IMG/VR virus record: IMGVR_UViG_3300035188_001035
Span: 28,963-92,962 of that record
Length of the DNA: 64,000 bases
Strand: one strand, 5' to 3'
DNA from: a virus
Positions within the stretch are counted from its first letter, which is position 1; every line of letters starts with the position of its first letter. The translations under genes and the position numbers were made by a program. A model generated the notes under the pieces. That model saw only the letters and a list, made by a program, of their open reading frames with translations, had not been told where the DNA came from and ran no database searches. Positions 18,093-30,400 of the stretch are shown here, piece by piece.

Positions 18093-21000
18093 CTAAGGTG
18101 GTCCACCATCATCTAAACATTCTTCAGTAGTACTAAAAAGTGGTGGAGATCCTGTTCCTATAATCATATACGTTCCACCAGGACAATCACTAGCGCTTTC
18201 ATCACCACCCAAACTTGAATCGCATATCAGATACATTGTTACCAAATCACCAGCTGCTGCTCCGTAACCCAAAGGATTTCTTACGTCATTTATTAACGTT
18301 GATCCCAATATACACTCTGAAGACATTGAATGATCAACATTAACTGATATTCCGGATGCGGTGTTAGAAGTAAAGTCATTATCTGCTGTACCAGTTACCA
18401 ATAATGGTGCACTAGATACGTGCTCCATGATAATGTATTCATTATTTTCATGAAGTTTGGCATATATTTTACTGCCTTTATAATAAGTCTTACCTAGATA
18501 GTCTTTAACATTAATAAAATTACAACCAGATCCAGCTAATTTAGCTTCTCCACTGCACATAGGATCAATACGTTCTGTTAATTGAGCGATAACAATTTTA
18601 TTAGAGTCTCCTCCTGCTACCCATACTCCTCTTTTTCTATCAAACCTTAGATCTATAGGAGCAACTGGCCAAGTTCGTGGATTAGCGAGCCAATTATCCA
18701 TAAATTTATCAGCTAATCCTGAGTTATTAAAAATGCCCTTTTCAGTATCTATTTGAATATCTGTAGAATTTGGTATAGGTTTACCATCAGTATCATAACC
18801 CCAAGCTTGTAAAACTAGTGGGCCTCTTAGAGCACAAAATCCGAAATCATCATGATCGTCGTATCTGTCAGGATCGTGAGAAGATTTAATATCAGCAATA
18901 TCTTCACCAAATGAAAGCATTAAAATATTAGTACTATCAGATTCTCCTCTAGAATCCCATTCTTCTAATAACTTCTTAGATAAAATAGGATTTAAATATT
19001 TTTGATTAATAGGTAAGCCTTTTGATCCACTATTCTTTTTATTTGTTGATGAATTTTCATCATCTTGATCCCAGCTTTGAAAATAAGGACTCAGTCTATA
19101 TTTTCTGCCCTTGATCGATACTGGAGAAATTAAACCATCTAATGACATTAATGCCATATTATATACGGCATCTCCTGTGACTGCACTTTCTACTTCTTTT
19201 AGAGTATTAAGTCCCATTTCATAATTTTTACGCGTTGTTGATGATGAACTATCTTCTTCCGAAGTATCTTCTTCTTCTTCTTCTTCTGGTTGTTGTTCTT
19301 CTTCGCATTGATCAAACGATGAATCACATATACCGTCTAAGTTTATAGCAATGCTTGGAGTGCATTCATTATTTGGAGTTGGTGTTGGTGTAGGAGTTGG
19401 TTCGTTATTTTCTTCGCCACCGCCTCCTCCATTATCTTCTTCTTCTAAGATAGCATCATAATATCCACCAATTAATAAGGACGATGGAGAAGCCGAAACA
19501 TTTGGCGAAGCAACTCGACTTAAAATTTCTTGTATACCTAAATCTTTTAACCTTTGTGCGATAGCTTTTCTAGTTTCTGCCACCATAATAAGTGAATTTT
19601 TTCTTTGTGTTCTAATAATATCTAGTATTCTATTTCTTTCTTTATTTGCTTTCTGAACCTCATCAGACAAAGCCTTGGCGTATTGACCAAATTTTGCTGA
19701 GTATACCTGAAATGAATAATCTGAAGTAACACCGCCCTCATTATAATTTACATTAATACTCTTGATTGTAGCTATTGTATTACGAAAAACCCCTATACTG
19801 TAAGCTGGTGGTTCAGCAAGTGTTACACTACCGCTCTCTGTTTTATTGGTAAATCTAAGACCAGCATTGGACAAAGCTGTTCCCACAGTATTCATACCAG
19901 CATAATCACCATAGGCCCACGGACTCAAATCGGTTTTTACAATTTCTGTTGAGCCTATTTGTCCTTGACTACCAACCCAAGGACCATAAACATAAATATT
20001 ACTTTTCATAGGTATATTAACAGCATAATACATTGCTGCTGCATTTTCTAGTTTAAAAATATTGATAGCTGTTTTTCTAGTTGCTCCCTTAATTCCTTGT
20101 TGATGATTCGATATAAAATCTGTTACATTTTGTGCCATACCGAGCATAGCGGCTAAAGCTCTTAAACCTTGTGTTTTAATTCTATTATCCGCATTAACTG
20201 TTAGTCCTAAAAAGGGTGTTTGTATAACCACATCATTAGTATTGGTTTGAGGATTATTATAAACTTGTCCTGTGGTAGTTAATGATCCATAGATCATATT
20301 ATTAGTTGGTTGATATACATAATTATTATCAGAAAAATCTTTAGATATGATAAAGTCAATATCAAATGCCCCAATCCGTCTTTTTCTACTTCCGGCGGCT
20401 GAAATCATACCAAATCCATTAACTTTACCATCTTGAGTAATAAATAAAGAAGGATCAATTAATCCCATTCTATTAGCTGGTGTTCCGTATCCAGCCTCTA
20501 CGGGAACATCTGATAATGATACTGAAGTATTATCTGATGCCATACCACCGTATAAACCATATGGAGCATGAGCACATATTGTATTAACAGGCACAAGCCA
20601 GTATCTACCGTACCATGTTTTAATAAATTGTTGGAACCATGCATATGCTCTTTCATATAAAACAACATTTACAGCAGCAGAGAACGCGGTGGATATCCCG
20701 GAGATATCGTCCATAGCTCTTGCGAAACCGTTCACATTTCCATTGTTAGCAAAACCTTGCAAAGCATTAAACGCATCTAAAACACGACGTAAATTGACTT
20801 GTCCCAATCCTAATAAATTAATAAGAGTTCCGGACAAGCTTTGTTTATTATTTTCATTACATATTATACCATATAATTTCCACATTTCCGAACTACCAGT
20901 AAAGAGTATTTCTTCTTCGGAAATGGTAAACATAGGAGGAAATCCATTAATAATAGCGGCTATAGGACTAGTATTAATAGGAACTGTAAAATTAATACCA

Positions 21001-22004
21001 TCAACCTGTATAGGAAATCCTGTGAGATCGTATCCTAACATCATCCGAGCTTTTGTTTCTGTAACAACATTGGCTAAATAATGAACTTGTTCACCAATAA
21101 CAAATTTATTACTATTCGCATAAATTTCTTCGAATCCGCGTTCTCCCTTTGTGCAAATACCAGAGGAGAATCCAGCAGATATAATATCTTTTATTGGATT
21201 ATCATTTGTTGGTATAATAGTTCTATCTATTAGATTAATAAATATAGTATATCTTTGGAGTGTAACATAAAAATCACAACCACAAGCATCACATGCCTCA
21301 CTAATTAAATTTAATAAATTACTTTCAGAATTAGATGTTCTAGCATATGGTGCTCTAAATAATAATGTATTAATCAACAATTGAAAGTTTAACGATAATC
21401 TATATTGTCCATTAGTTGTCACTATACCAGTATTATATTGTTGTATAGCGCGTAAAGCATCAACTAGATAAACCTGGTTATCACCAGATGATCTTCCCCA
21501 ATTGTTACAATTATTAACTCGTGGCCAATTGTGGGTATCTTCTCCCGGAGGACACAGTGCAACATCTTTGTGCATCCAAGCGCAAACATTCATAAAGTTA
21601 TAATTATCTAATGATGGTACTGGACAATAATATCCTTTTAATAAAACAGATACATACTCTAACATTTTTCTAGGATCAATAACTTGTACCTTATATCTTA
21701 ATCCATTACTACTTAAACTTTCTGTAGCTGATGTTAGTATTCCACCAAAAGATAATCCAGGAGTAGAAGATCCTTGATTAGCATAAACATTAAATAAAAC
21801 TGGTGTTCCTACTTCTGCTATTTGACCCGCTCCTTGACCAGCACAAGGATCAACAACCAATTCCATATCCAAAGTTGATGATGCCGCACCTATGCCTAAT
21901 ACTAGACTAAAATTACTTAGCCATAAATTACTGGATACAACTTGTCCACCAGATGGTGTTGTAAATGTAAATAGGGCGCTCCTAGAATCACATTTCGTTG
22001 GCAT
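18093..22004 (-). CDS. Large tail tip/hub-like structural protein
   Basis: The 1303-residue protein starts with a beta-rich region (SALFTFTTPSGGQVVSSNLWL, LDMELVVDP) and a segment FNVYANQGSSTPGLSFGGILTSATESLSSNGLRYKVQVIDPRKMLEYV. That layout, a small barrel with a 'GxV' loop and 'VQVIDPRKML', resembles tail hub or Dit/Tal-like proteins. A middle low-complexity part contains [10 protein letters not shown] and a glutamate-rich stretch, then the C-terminal part has further domains with cysteines. It sits between an adhesin gene and the SPTP gene. Hub or baseplate role is an inference from size, place and pattern; no lysozyme motif was seen. Confidence 0.5.
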   Translation of the reverse strand: MPTKCDSRSALFTFTTPSGGQVVSSNLWLSNFSLVLGIGAASSTLDMELVVDPCAGQGAGQIAEVGTPVLFNVYANQGSSTPGLSFGGILTSATESLSSNGLRYKVQVIDPRKMLEYVSVLLKGYYCPVPSLDNYNFMNVCAWMHKDVALCPPGEDTHNWPRVNNCNNWGRSSGDNQVYLVDALRAIQQYNTGIVTTNGQYRLSLNFQLLINTLLFRAPYARTSNSESNLLNLISEACDACGCDFYVTLQRYTIFINLIDRTIIPTNDNPIKDIISAGFSSGICTKGERGFEEIYANSNKFVIGEQVHYLANVVTETKARMMLGYDLTGFPIQVDGINFTVPINTSPIAAIINGFPPMFTISEEEILFTGSSEMWKLYGIICNENNKQSLSGTLINLLGLGQVNLRRVLDAFNALQGFANNGNVNGFARAMDDISGISTAFSAAVNVVLYERAYAWFQQFIKTWYGRYWLVPVNTICAHAPYGLYGGMASDNTSVSLSDVPVEAGYGTPANRMGLIDPSLFITQDGKVNGFGMISAAGSRKRRIGAFDIDFIISKDFSDNNYVYQPTNNMIYGSLTTTGQVYNNPQTNTNDVVIQTPFLGLTVNADNRIKTQGLRALAAMLGMAQNVTDFISNHQQGIKGATRKTAINIFKLENAAAMYYAVNIPMKSNIYVYGPWVGSQGQIGSTEIVKTDLSPWAYGDYAGMNTVGTALSNAGLRFTNKTESGSVTLAEPPAYSIGVFRNTIATIKSINVNYNEGGVTSDYSFQVYSAKFGQYAKALSDEVQKANKERNRILDIIRTQRKNSLIMVAETRKAIAQRLKDLGIQEILSRVASPNVSASPSSLLIGGYYDAILEEEDNGGGGGEENNEPTPTPTPTPNNECTPSIAINLDGICDSSFDQCEEEQQPEEEEEEDTSEEDSSSSTTRKNYEMGLNTLKEVESAVTGDAVYNMALMSLDGLISPVSIKGRKYRLSPYFQSWDQDDENSSTNKKNSGSKGLPINQKYLNPILSKKLLEEWDSRGESDSTNILMLSFGEDIADIKSSHDPDRYDDHDDFGFCALRGPLVLQAWGYDTDGKPIPNSTDIQIDTEKGIFNNSGLADKFMDNWLANPRTWPVAPIDLRFDRKRGVWVAGGDSNKIVIAQLTERIDPMCSGEAKLAGSGCNFINVKDYLGKTYYKGSKIYAKLHENNEYIIMEHVSSAPLLVTGTADNDFTSNTASGISVNVDHSMSSECILGSTLINDVRNPLGYGAAAGDLVTMYLICDSSLGGDESASDCPGGTYMIIGTGSPPLFSTTEECLDDGGPP

Positions 22005-22017
22005 AATATAATTCCTT

Positions 22018-24468
22018 CTAACTAATATTTAGTTTATTTTGATATTCAGTAAATATTAAATTTACTAATTCATTAGAATTATTATTTAGAATAATCCTAG
22101 TCTCATTCTGATATAATAAATTATCCGCTAGATAAGTATCATCTCCTTTAATTATATATACACCCGGTATTAAATTAGTAAAAGTAGTATCTTCATTAAA
22201 TGAATTATAATAATTTTTTGGACCAATAATAGCACATTGTGTATTTTGTGGACTAATTTTAACAGATAGGGTCAGTCCTTCTGATTCTATAGTATTAATT
22301 TCACCAAGGCTGGTAGACTCATAAGAGGATCCACCAAACAATGATTTGACCCAAGTTGATATAATAAAAGAGTTTTCTAATGTGTCTGTAAGGACACTAG
22401 GAATAAAAGTATTGTTTTGGTTACCTATGTAAACTAAGATATCACCATATTTTATCAAGTCTAAAATTGATCTATTATAAATGGTCAAGACCTGTTGCAT
22501 ATTTAAAAAATGATTATCATAATCTATAGTATTATTATTAAAGCTTAAATATTTTGGAATATTATTAAATCTATCTTTAATTCTAACAATCATATATCTT
22601 TCATCTAAATTTGAAACATATTGAGTATCTTTAATAAGATTATTTTCAAATAAAATATTTTTCAATTCAGAATCTGTTGAATTAAAAGTATAATATTCTA
22701 TAGAATAAATATTATTTAATGATTCTTCTGGTGTGAAGAATGTGCTTTGGCCCTGAATATCTAAACTAATTTCACCAGTATGTTTAGGATCTGTTATACT
22801 ATATATATAAATATTATTATAGTTATTTGAGTTATTAATAACTTTGATTAATTGTTTAATGTGCTGTAAATAGTTAAAAGAATTTGGATATATATCACAT
22901 ATAATATTATTAATATCTATATTATAAGTTAGTAAATTAAATTTTTGTAAAAAATTAATTGTAGTATCATAAGATAATGGTGAATATAGATTTTTTAATA
23001 TGCTGGTAGATATTTCTTCTATGATAATATCATTATCTGTTGAAGAACCGATAGCAATACCAGCACAACCACCGTTAAAAAATTCTCGATATCCGGTACC
23101 GTTTATAATCAGGCTTCCCTTAATCAAACTAGGATTGTCACTATCAATTTCATTAGATTTTAATCCTAGTGTCATGTCAAAAGATTCTTTTGTTTTTAAA
23201 TTCAACAAAGATACCACAGAAGATGGATCCTGTACTCCTGGTGAAATATGAAAATAATAAAACCATTCATTAGAATTGTTTCCTAATTTTAATAATTCAA
23301 TAGTACCATCAGTAATAGAATATTTATCTAACATATTTCTAACAACAAGAAACTCATTTTGCACACCATTAATATTAAAATATATACTACTATTAATTGA
23401 CAAATTTTGTATGGTTTGCCAAAGAGTAGAGTTTTGTACAATATATTTATATGGTATCAGTACTGTATCAAATATATCTCTTGTTAAAACTAAATTCTTA
23501 GTAACGATTGGATTGTCTGGTTGAAGTCTAATATTAATATTCATTGGACTAATATTAGGTATAATAAAAGACGATTCTAATGAACACCGATTATCAAGTG
23601 GTGACGGATTCACATACATTGTATAATTACCGGGTGGAAAAGCATTATAGAATTTATAATGATATGTCTTTTTATCATAATTATTAATTTGTGTATTAGT
23701 AATATCTTGGTATTGAATATAATCTGTAGATGGTCCTAATGGTCCAGACTGATTAGTGTAGAAATTAAAAGAATCAACACTTGTAATTTCTGTCACAAAA
23801 GGATTATTAAATTTAGAATATACATATGTTTGTTCTGTAGTATTATTAATAAATTTTAAATCAAACGGACCGTATCCAGTAAGCTTGAATTCTAGTGAGC
23901 CATAGGAATCATATAGAGCTGGTGGATATATATTATCGTATTGAATACTGATAGTATCATTTTTAACAGTAAACTCTGTGCCGGTAACAGAACAATTATT
24001 GCTATCTATAATCGTGGGTAGGTATGTTCCGGGAATTAAGTTATCTATAGTAAAAACATCATTATTATTGATAGTTGTTGTAGAATCTCCGAGAATAACT
24101 CTATATGGACTAATTCCTCCAATAATTTGAGCTTTATAATATCCATTATTAAAACAACTATACTCTGATTGTTGTATTTCATTCAAAATTAATTCATCTG
24201 GTGATTCTATAGATATTGTTGTTATTGAACTATATGTATTATCAATTAAACTTTTGAGTTTGTATGAATAAGTTCCATTCGATAAATTAAACACTTTTCT
24301 GGTATCATTAGAGATTTGATTAGCTGAAATATTATTTGACCACTCCACAACATACGAAGCAAATGATACTATTTCTGCTTGGTTTGTAAATTGAATAGAT
24401 GTTATTCTTATCGATCCGCTACTATTACTATAGCATTTATTATCTGTTTTAATATATTTTGTGATCAT
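22018..24468 (-). CDS. SprB-repeat-like adhesin / tail fibre
   Basis: The 816-residue protein has several beta modules with the SprB or PKD-like signature: GGISPYRVILG then LIPGTYLPTIIDSNNCS, FPPGNYTMYVNP...C, and LIPGVYIIKGDDTY near the C-terminus. SprB-type repeats occur in cell-surface adhesins of gliding bacteria and as fibres in phages. Asn-, Ser- and Ile-rich composition and short strands fit an extracellular fibre. It starts 10 bases after the upstream gene's stop. Likely role: host recognition by the tail. Which repeats bind what cannot be judged. Confidence 0.6.
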   Translation of the reverse strand: MITKYIKTDNKCYSNSSGSIRITSIQFTNQAEIVSFASYVVEWSNNISANQISNDTRKVFNLSNGTYSYKLKSLIDNTYSSITTISIESPDELILNEIQQSEYSCFNNGYYKAQIIGGISPYRVILGDSTTTINNNDVFTIDNLIPGTYLPTIIDSNNCSVTGTEFTVKNDTISIQYDNIYPPALYDSYGSLEFKLTGYGPFDLKFINNTTEQTYVYSKFNNPFVTEITSVDSFNFYTNQSGPLGPSTDYIQYQDITNTQINNYDKKTYHYKFYNAFPPGNYTMYVNPSPLDNRCSLESSFIIPNISPMNINIRLQPDNPIVTKNLVLTRDIFDTVLIPYKYIVQNSTLWQTIQNLSINSSIYFNINGVQNEFLVVRNMLDKYSITDGTIELLKLGNNSNEWFYYFHISPGVQDPSSVVSLLNLKTKESFDMTLGLKSNEIDSDNPSLIKGSLIINGTGYREFFNGGCAGIAIGSSTDNDIIIEEISTSILKNLYSPLSYDTTINFLQKFNLLTYNIDINNIICDIYPNSFNYLQHIKQLIKVINNSNNYNNIYIYSITDPKHTGEISLDIQGQSTFFTPEESLNNIYSIEYYTFNSTDSELKNILFENNLIKDTQYVSNLDERYMIVRIKDRFNNIPKYLSFNNNTIDYDNHFLNMQQVLTIYNRSILDLIKYGDILVYIGNQNNTFIPSVLTDTLENSFIISTWVKSLFGGSSYESTSLGEINTIESEGLTLSVKISPQNTQCAIIGPKNYYNSFNEDTTFTNLIPGVYIIKGDDTYLADNLLYQNETRIILNNNSNELVNLIFTEYQNKLNIS

Positions 24469-24477
24469 AATTAGCTT

Positions 24478-25941
24478 TTATCCGCATTTAATAAATTCTG
24501 TAGTTTTGCTATAAGTATATTTTCCTTCAGTTCTTTTATTTTTTAATTGCCACCAACTATTATATGGGGCTATTGCTGTTAACCAATAATTATCAACGCA
24601 CTCTATTAGTGTTGGCATTTTGGTAGTATCACAATTTTTTAAACTACCTCTTATAGTTACAGTAGCTCTATGAGGAGTATCCGCAACAACCTGTACTATA
24701 GCTTTATTACTATAAGGAATAGGTATTTCAATAGCCCTATAAACAGGTAATGATTCATCCACACTTAATTCGATAGAACCATCTCCCACAGGATCACAAC
24801 TATTAATATCATCAAATTGAGCACTAAAAGTTATTTCTCCGTTTACTGGCGATTTATTTAAAGAGCTGGATATTCTTTGATAGCAATACTGGAAACCCGA
24901 AGATGGACACGGATTTAAGGTTAATACACAATTACCAGCGATACCATTCAGGGCGACAAAATCACTTGATGGCCAAGTTCCATTAATTAATAATGGTTGT
25001 AATTGATTTAATGCTTGTAATGCATTGGCGTACCTTTCTTCTGTACAACTTTTATTATCTAATATATCTGTAGTAGCACTAGATAATCCTTTAATAGTTC
25101 CGCTAATGTTTCTGAAACGTTGATTTTTAACTTGATCTTTTTTATCTTCTGTATTAATATCAACAAATGCATATGGTGCGCATGATCCTTGGCTAACATA
25201 CATATCGAATGACCATGATACTAAACCATTACCAGTATTAATATCTAAAGATTTTGTATCTAACCATTTTGACCATCCGCTATATTTTCCTATAGGGTGT
25301 GACGAATCACACGCATTTAAAGCCATTAATGCTTTGGCTCTTTCTTTTATAATATCAATAGAATTTTGAATACCATTATATGATGGTATGCCACACACAT
25401 CTCTACCATAAGAAGCAACATTAAGTCTTCCAGATATTTTAATATAGCTTTTAGATACCCCCATAATTTGATCAACAGAACCAAGGTTATTAACCTCTCC
25501 AATAATTTGAATGTTTTCATCATATTCTAATAAAAACAAAGCTTTAGTTATACATGTTTGTCTTAGAAAATCAGGGTCCGGATTAACTGCTGGTGATCCA
25601 TCTACAGTTTCTATAGCTATTTGTATAGTATAATTTGCAGTATATGGTTGATCACCCATAGTAATGTCAACACTGCGTATTCTGCCATTACCATTCAAAA
25701 AATCGCTACCACCAGAACATCCTATCATTAAATTAATACAACTATAATTAGTTTGATAAGTATTTAATTCAGCAATTTTTTGTTTAATATTTTTATCTAC
25801 AAGTGTTCCACTCAAAGTAACAATTAGAAAACCACCAATAGTATGTTCTCCAGCTTTTGTATATTCATACGATGTATTTACGAATGGTGCTGGTCGTAAA
25901 CTAGTGCCATTTAAAAATACAGAATCAAATTTAGAACTCAT
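24478..25941 (-). CDS. Tail structural protein, paralogue of next gene
   Basis: The 487-residue product and the 492-residue product encoded just upstream share layout: an N-terminal beta sandwich, a segment NxRFRNISGTIKGL (RSITGNINGL in the paralogue), a later pair KSPVNGEITFSAQFD (KSRVDGSISFTFDWS) and conserved Cys positions. They arose by duplication. The pattern of extended strands and position between the fibres and hub suggests a tail or baseplate protein. I do not recognise a named family. Confidence 0.65.
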   Translation of the reverse strand: MSSKFDSVFLNGTSLRPAPFVNTSYEYTKAGEHTIGGFLIVTLSGTLVDKNIKQKIAELNTYQTNYSCINLMIGCSGGSDFLNGNGRIRSVDITMGDQPYTANYTIQIAIETVDGSPAVNPDPDFLRQTCITKALFLLEYDENIQIIGEVNNLGSVDQIMGVSKSYIKISGRLNVASYGRDVCGIPSYNGIQNSIDIIKERAKALMALNACDSSHPIGKYSGWSKWLDTKSLDINTGNGLVSWSFDMYVSQGSCAPYAFVDINTEDKKDQVKNQRFRNISGTIKGLSSATTDILDNKSCTEERYANALQALNQLQPLLINGTWPSSDFVALNGIAGNCVLTLNPCPSSGFQYCYQRISSSLNKSPVNGEITFSAQFDDINSCDPVGDGSIELSVDESLPVYRAIEIPIPYSNKAIVQVVADTPHRATVTIRGSLKNCDTTKMPTLIECVDNYWLTAIAPYNSWWQLKNKRTEGKYTYSKTTEFIKCG

Positions 25942-25953
25942 ATTATCTCCAAT

Positions 25954-27432
25954 TTATACTGTACATTGTTGTAAATAATCTTTTTTAAGAGTTAAGCTAT
26001 TTAGTGTTCTATTGATATTGTTATTAACAATAATAAATCCTGTACCATCTCCACCACCTTGAAGATTAACAGTATCTGTTGCCTTGCCTATGTATTGTTC
26101 TATTAGCTTTTGTAGTTTATTTTTTAAATCATTGATAATACAAGAGTCAAATGCAGCACAAGAATTTCCATTGGACGATAAAGATGCTGTAAACTCATAT
26201 TTAAGAGGTCTGAATGTTTTTAAGTCTTGTAATAGTGTTCCATACATCGGAATAATATGTTCAACAACTATTGGCTCTCGATAATTAATATCAACTGTTA
26301 AATCAGTTCTAAATCCATTTTCTTCGCACGAATCGACAGTAGACCAATCGAAAGTAAAAGAAATAGAGCCATCAACTCTAGATTTAGATATTGTTGATGC
26401 AGAAGGTTTGATACAAAGAGCATTATCCAGTGTGGTGGTTTCGCAGGCTGTGATAGGGTTATTAGGACAATTTGGCTGTTTGATCAAAGATAATTCTGAA
26501 CCTTCCCATGAACTTAAATTAGAGAATCTATTTTTAATAACAGCTAATACAGAATCAGCATTAGCTAGTTTGGAATCCGTACAAGTATCAGACAAGTCTA
26601 TTAGATCTGACCATGATACGGATATCAGACCATTAATATTCCCTGTTATTGATCTTTTTTCGGTTTTATCTTGATAGTTTTTATTGTTTGCAAAAGTTAA
26701 ATCTACTAGAGCATACTTTTGTGTGGAGCATTGAGGAATCAGGATAATGGAAGCAGAAAAGGACACGGATCCATCTATATTAGTATCCATGCTTCTAGTT
26801 TGTAATAATTTAGTCCATGTTTTATATTCGCTAAATATTTCATGTTGTGGTCCAAATTTTACTAGTTTACGCAAAACAGTCATGGCTTTTTTAAACGTAT
26901 CGCCATCATCATTACATACTGGCTGACATTTAATATTTATTTTATTAGTAAATCTTACAAAAGTTTTAGAAAATTCTCCATTATTGTATAAATAACCATG
27001 GGAATCCTCACCTAATTCTATCTCTTCTGATTGATCTAAACTAGTTACACAATCAGATGCTACTATTCCTAAAGTATTTGGTGGTATAGTATCAATTTTA
27101 CTTTTAAGTTCTATACTATAAGCACCAAGATTAATCCATGCAGGATCAGCTCCCTGCTCTATATTAACATTAATTATTCTTGCCAAACCAGAATAAAATG
27201 AATCAAGGGTAACAGTAATGCACTGTGAGTCCCGACCAATATTTCTTATATTTTGTAGTTTACTCATAACCTGACTGCCGGTGATAGAGCCGTCATCAGA
27301 AACACTAACAGTACCAGTAACAGTATAAGATACTGAACCTCCTATAATTTCCCCTGATCGTGTTCTATAGTATTCTGGTCTACTTGTTACTTTAGCATCT
27401 TCTAATAATATTCCTGCTATAGTTACTGCCAT
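25954..27432 (-). CDS. Tail structural protein, tandem paralogue
   Basis: This 492-residue protein starts MAVTIAGILLEDAKVTSRPEYY and includes SVSYTVTGTVSVSDDGS, RSITGNINGLISV and RVDGSISFTFDW, aligned with the neighbouring 487-residue protein. The two genes are separated by 12 bases. Divergence is large, so the duplication is old and the two may occupy different positions in a heteromeric ring or fibre. A TATAAGGACAAGG stretch precedes the start and provides the ribosome site. Confidence 0.65.
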   Translation of the reverse strand: MAVTIAGILLEDAKVTSRPEYYRTRSGEIIGGSVSYTVTGTVSVSDDGSITGSQVMSKLQNIRNIGRDSQCITVTLDSFYSGLARIINVNIEQGADPAWINLGAYSIELKSKIDTIPPNTLGIVASDCVTSLDQSEEIELGEDSHGYLYNNGEFSKTFVRFTNKINIKCQPVCNDDGDTFKKAMTVLRKLVKFGPQHEIFSEYKTWTKLLQTRSMDTNIDGSVSFSASIILIPQCSTQKYALVDLTFANNKNYQDKTEKRSITGNINGLISVSWSDLIDLSDTCTDSKLANADSVLAVIKNRFSNLSSWEGSELSLIKQPNCPNNPITACETTTLDNALCIKPSASTISKSRVDGSISFTFDWSTVDSCEENGFRTDLTVDINYREPIVVEHIIPMYGTLLQDLKTFRPLKYEFTASLSSNGNSCAAFDSCIINDLKNKLQKLIEQYIGKATDTVNLQGGGDGTGFIIVNNNINRTLNSLTLKKDYLQQCTV

Positions 27433-27455
27433 AGTCCTTGTCCTTATAATAAATT

Positions 27456-30400
27456 TTAATTATTGCTTGAACTAATTGTTATCCAATTATCATTACCAGC
27501 GTGAACTAATGATATGTTTGTTGATGGTGCTAAACTTGTTAATTCTGTGCCATATCCGCTTTTTCTTATAAATATATAAAAACCAGTATCTCTATTTACT
27601 ATAGTAAATTTTTTACCCATATATAGTCCGGTACCATTAGGTAAATATAATATAGCTGGATTAACAGTTGGAGTTAAAAATTGATATTCTGCATCGTTTG
27701 CGGATAAGTATGTAGATGCTCCAGATAAAGAACCAGAAGTTGCTAGGTTTTCATATCTTAATCTACTATTATTTATGGTGTCGGTACTATCTGTCTGGTA
27801 AATCATTTTATGAATTGAACTAGTGCCAGTTGGCATAGTAGTTGGAGTTATATTTGTACCTGTTGGTGTTGATAATGAATTAATAATAACTCCACTATTT
27901 AATATAACACCACTATTAAACGAAGATATTCCATAGATATTTACGGCTCCACTTACACTAATACCAGATGCAATTTGTGCATTACTAACAGTGATATTGG
28001 TAAATATACCAGAAACAAATGTGCTTGTACCAGAACTCACTATGCCCGATGAAAATATTCCAGTGCCGCCTGCAATATTTATACCTGAATAAAAGGTTGC
28101 AGATCCCGAACTAATAATACCAGAAGCAAATGTTCCTGTTCCTATTACAATAATATTATCATCAAAAGTAAATTCATCATCAGAATAAAAATATATTCCA
28201 GTAGACTTTACTAATAATCCATTAGTGTTATTAGCAAAAATATGTATTCCGCTATTGCCTACTACGGTGCGATTATGTCCAATTACAATATTATCTGTTC
28301 CGCTAGCACTGGAGTTCATACCATGAATAATATTATTTAATCCTGTTGCATATGATTCTATACCACAAACTATATTATTTAAACCAGAGACTGATGATGA
28401 TTGTCCAAAAATAATTCCGCCAGAACCATATATACTATTATTATAGCCAACGATAACACCTGTCTCTTCGATATCTGCATAGTTACCATTACCGACAGCA
28501 AATACACTAGCAAAAAATGAAGAATTATCAAGAGTATTACTTCTGCCAACAGCAACAGATCCATTTGCAACAACAGTATTATTCTCTCCTATAGCTACAG
28601 AATAATCTCCATGAGCACCATTATCATAGCCCATACTAACACTATATAGGCCACTACTAGTATTATTATTACCAAGTGCTATTGCATAATTTTCATATGC
28701 ATTATTATTGTTTCCCAATAGAACTATACCAGTAGCTATAACTCCTGATGTAAGTGCGTTCATATTAGAACCAACCACCAGAGCACCACTACCAGAGCAA
28801 GAGATGTCTCGACCTAATAAAATATTATTTGTTCCACTACTATTGATATCTGTACCATATACTATATTACCACTATTAGTAATAGCATTATTTAATCCAT
28901 AAACGATATTTGTTCCACTAACACTATTATATCCTACAGAACAGGTATTTTTACCTAAATCAATAACTCCTGATTTATTGCCATCTACCAATACAAAAAC
29001 TTGATATTTACTATTTTCTAATCCTGAAGTTAATGCTGTTACATTATTACGTAATAATAAACCAGTAGTTGGCATATTAGAACTATTCATAAAAACGAAA
29101 CCAATAGTTTCGTTGATTCCACTAGACAGAATACTAGTATTTATAAGATTAAAATTGATATCACTATTAACACTAGTGTTATAGCTAATGTCTCCGGATT
29201 GACTTATTTTAATATACTTTGTATTATCATAACAAAGATATGTAGAATTGGATCCGCTAGCAGATATTCCTGATCCTCCAATAATCCAAATATTTGTGCC
29301 AGATACTGAATGATCATTGCCTATAATACCACAATAAGTTGAACCAGAAGACAACACATTATCATTACCTAATAGTATGCTGTTTTGTGCGGATGACGAG
29401 TTATTGGATCCTACTTGTATATTTTGTCCTATATTATCAGAGAATGTTCCTATAACTATACCATCAGTATTATCATTATCTGATCCTACTGTTAAACCGT
29501 CTGTTGAAATAATAAGATTGTCTTTTACTATACCATTATCATAAATTGAAGCTTTAATAGCAGACTTTTCTGATCCTGCTGTTGCAGAATCGATGTACGC
29601 TGATAATTGAACGTATGGTACTCCATTATTACTAGTATTAAGTCCGGAAAAAACTAGAGCGCCAATTCGATCATTACTAATATTTCCACTAGTACTACTA
29701 TTATGAATTGATAGTTCAGGACCAGTACCACTACTTTCTATAGTTAGTCCATTAGTTTCTGAAGTTTTAATATGAACAGTATCAAGAGGATTAGAATTAT
29801 TAATACCAATATTATTGGTGCTAGCATCAATAAATAATAAATGGGTTAATCCACTACCCTCTATTCTAAAATCTTTATCCAGTGACTGTTCATTGAATAC
29901 TACTGTGCCGCCAGAAATCGGTATAATAACATCCGCTGTTACAAGATTACCCGTTCCACCTATTTGTAATGAAGAATTTGAACTATTCCAATTTAATGCT
30001 GCTACTCCGCTAAAAGCTTGATTATTAACAATCTGAATAGTACCATCTATACCATAAGCGGATGTAGAGTCTTGAATAGGATCTAAAAATAACCAGCCAC
30101 TTTGTGATGGTACAGAAACTAATTGTATATAGTCATTAAGAATTGATAATGAATCTGATGAATTGCCATTAACAGTTTCTGTGCCGTATGGTAAAAACTC
30201 CACAGCATTTGCTTGTTCGTATTGACCACCTATAGTTTGATTTAAAAGAAATCCTAAAATGATAGGATCTTCTCCGACTACTGTGGGTAACGAAACCTGT
30301 ACGTTAGATGATGATGCATCAATAATATACGTGGTAGGTATATAGTCAGCAGTAAAATTAGCTGATTTTGATTCTACATTATTAAATGATGTATTGACTC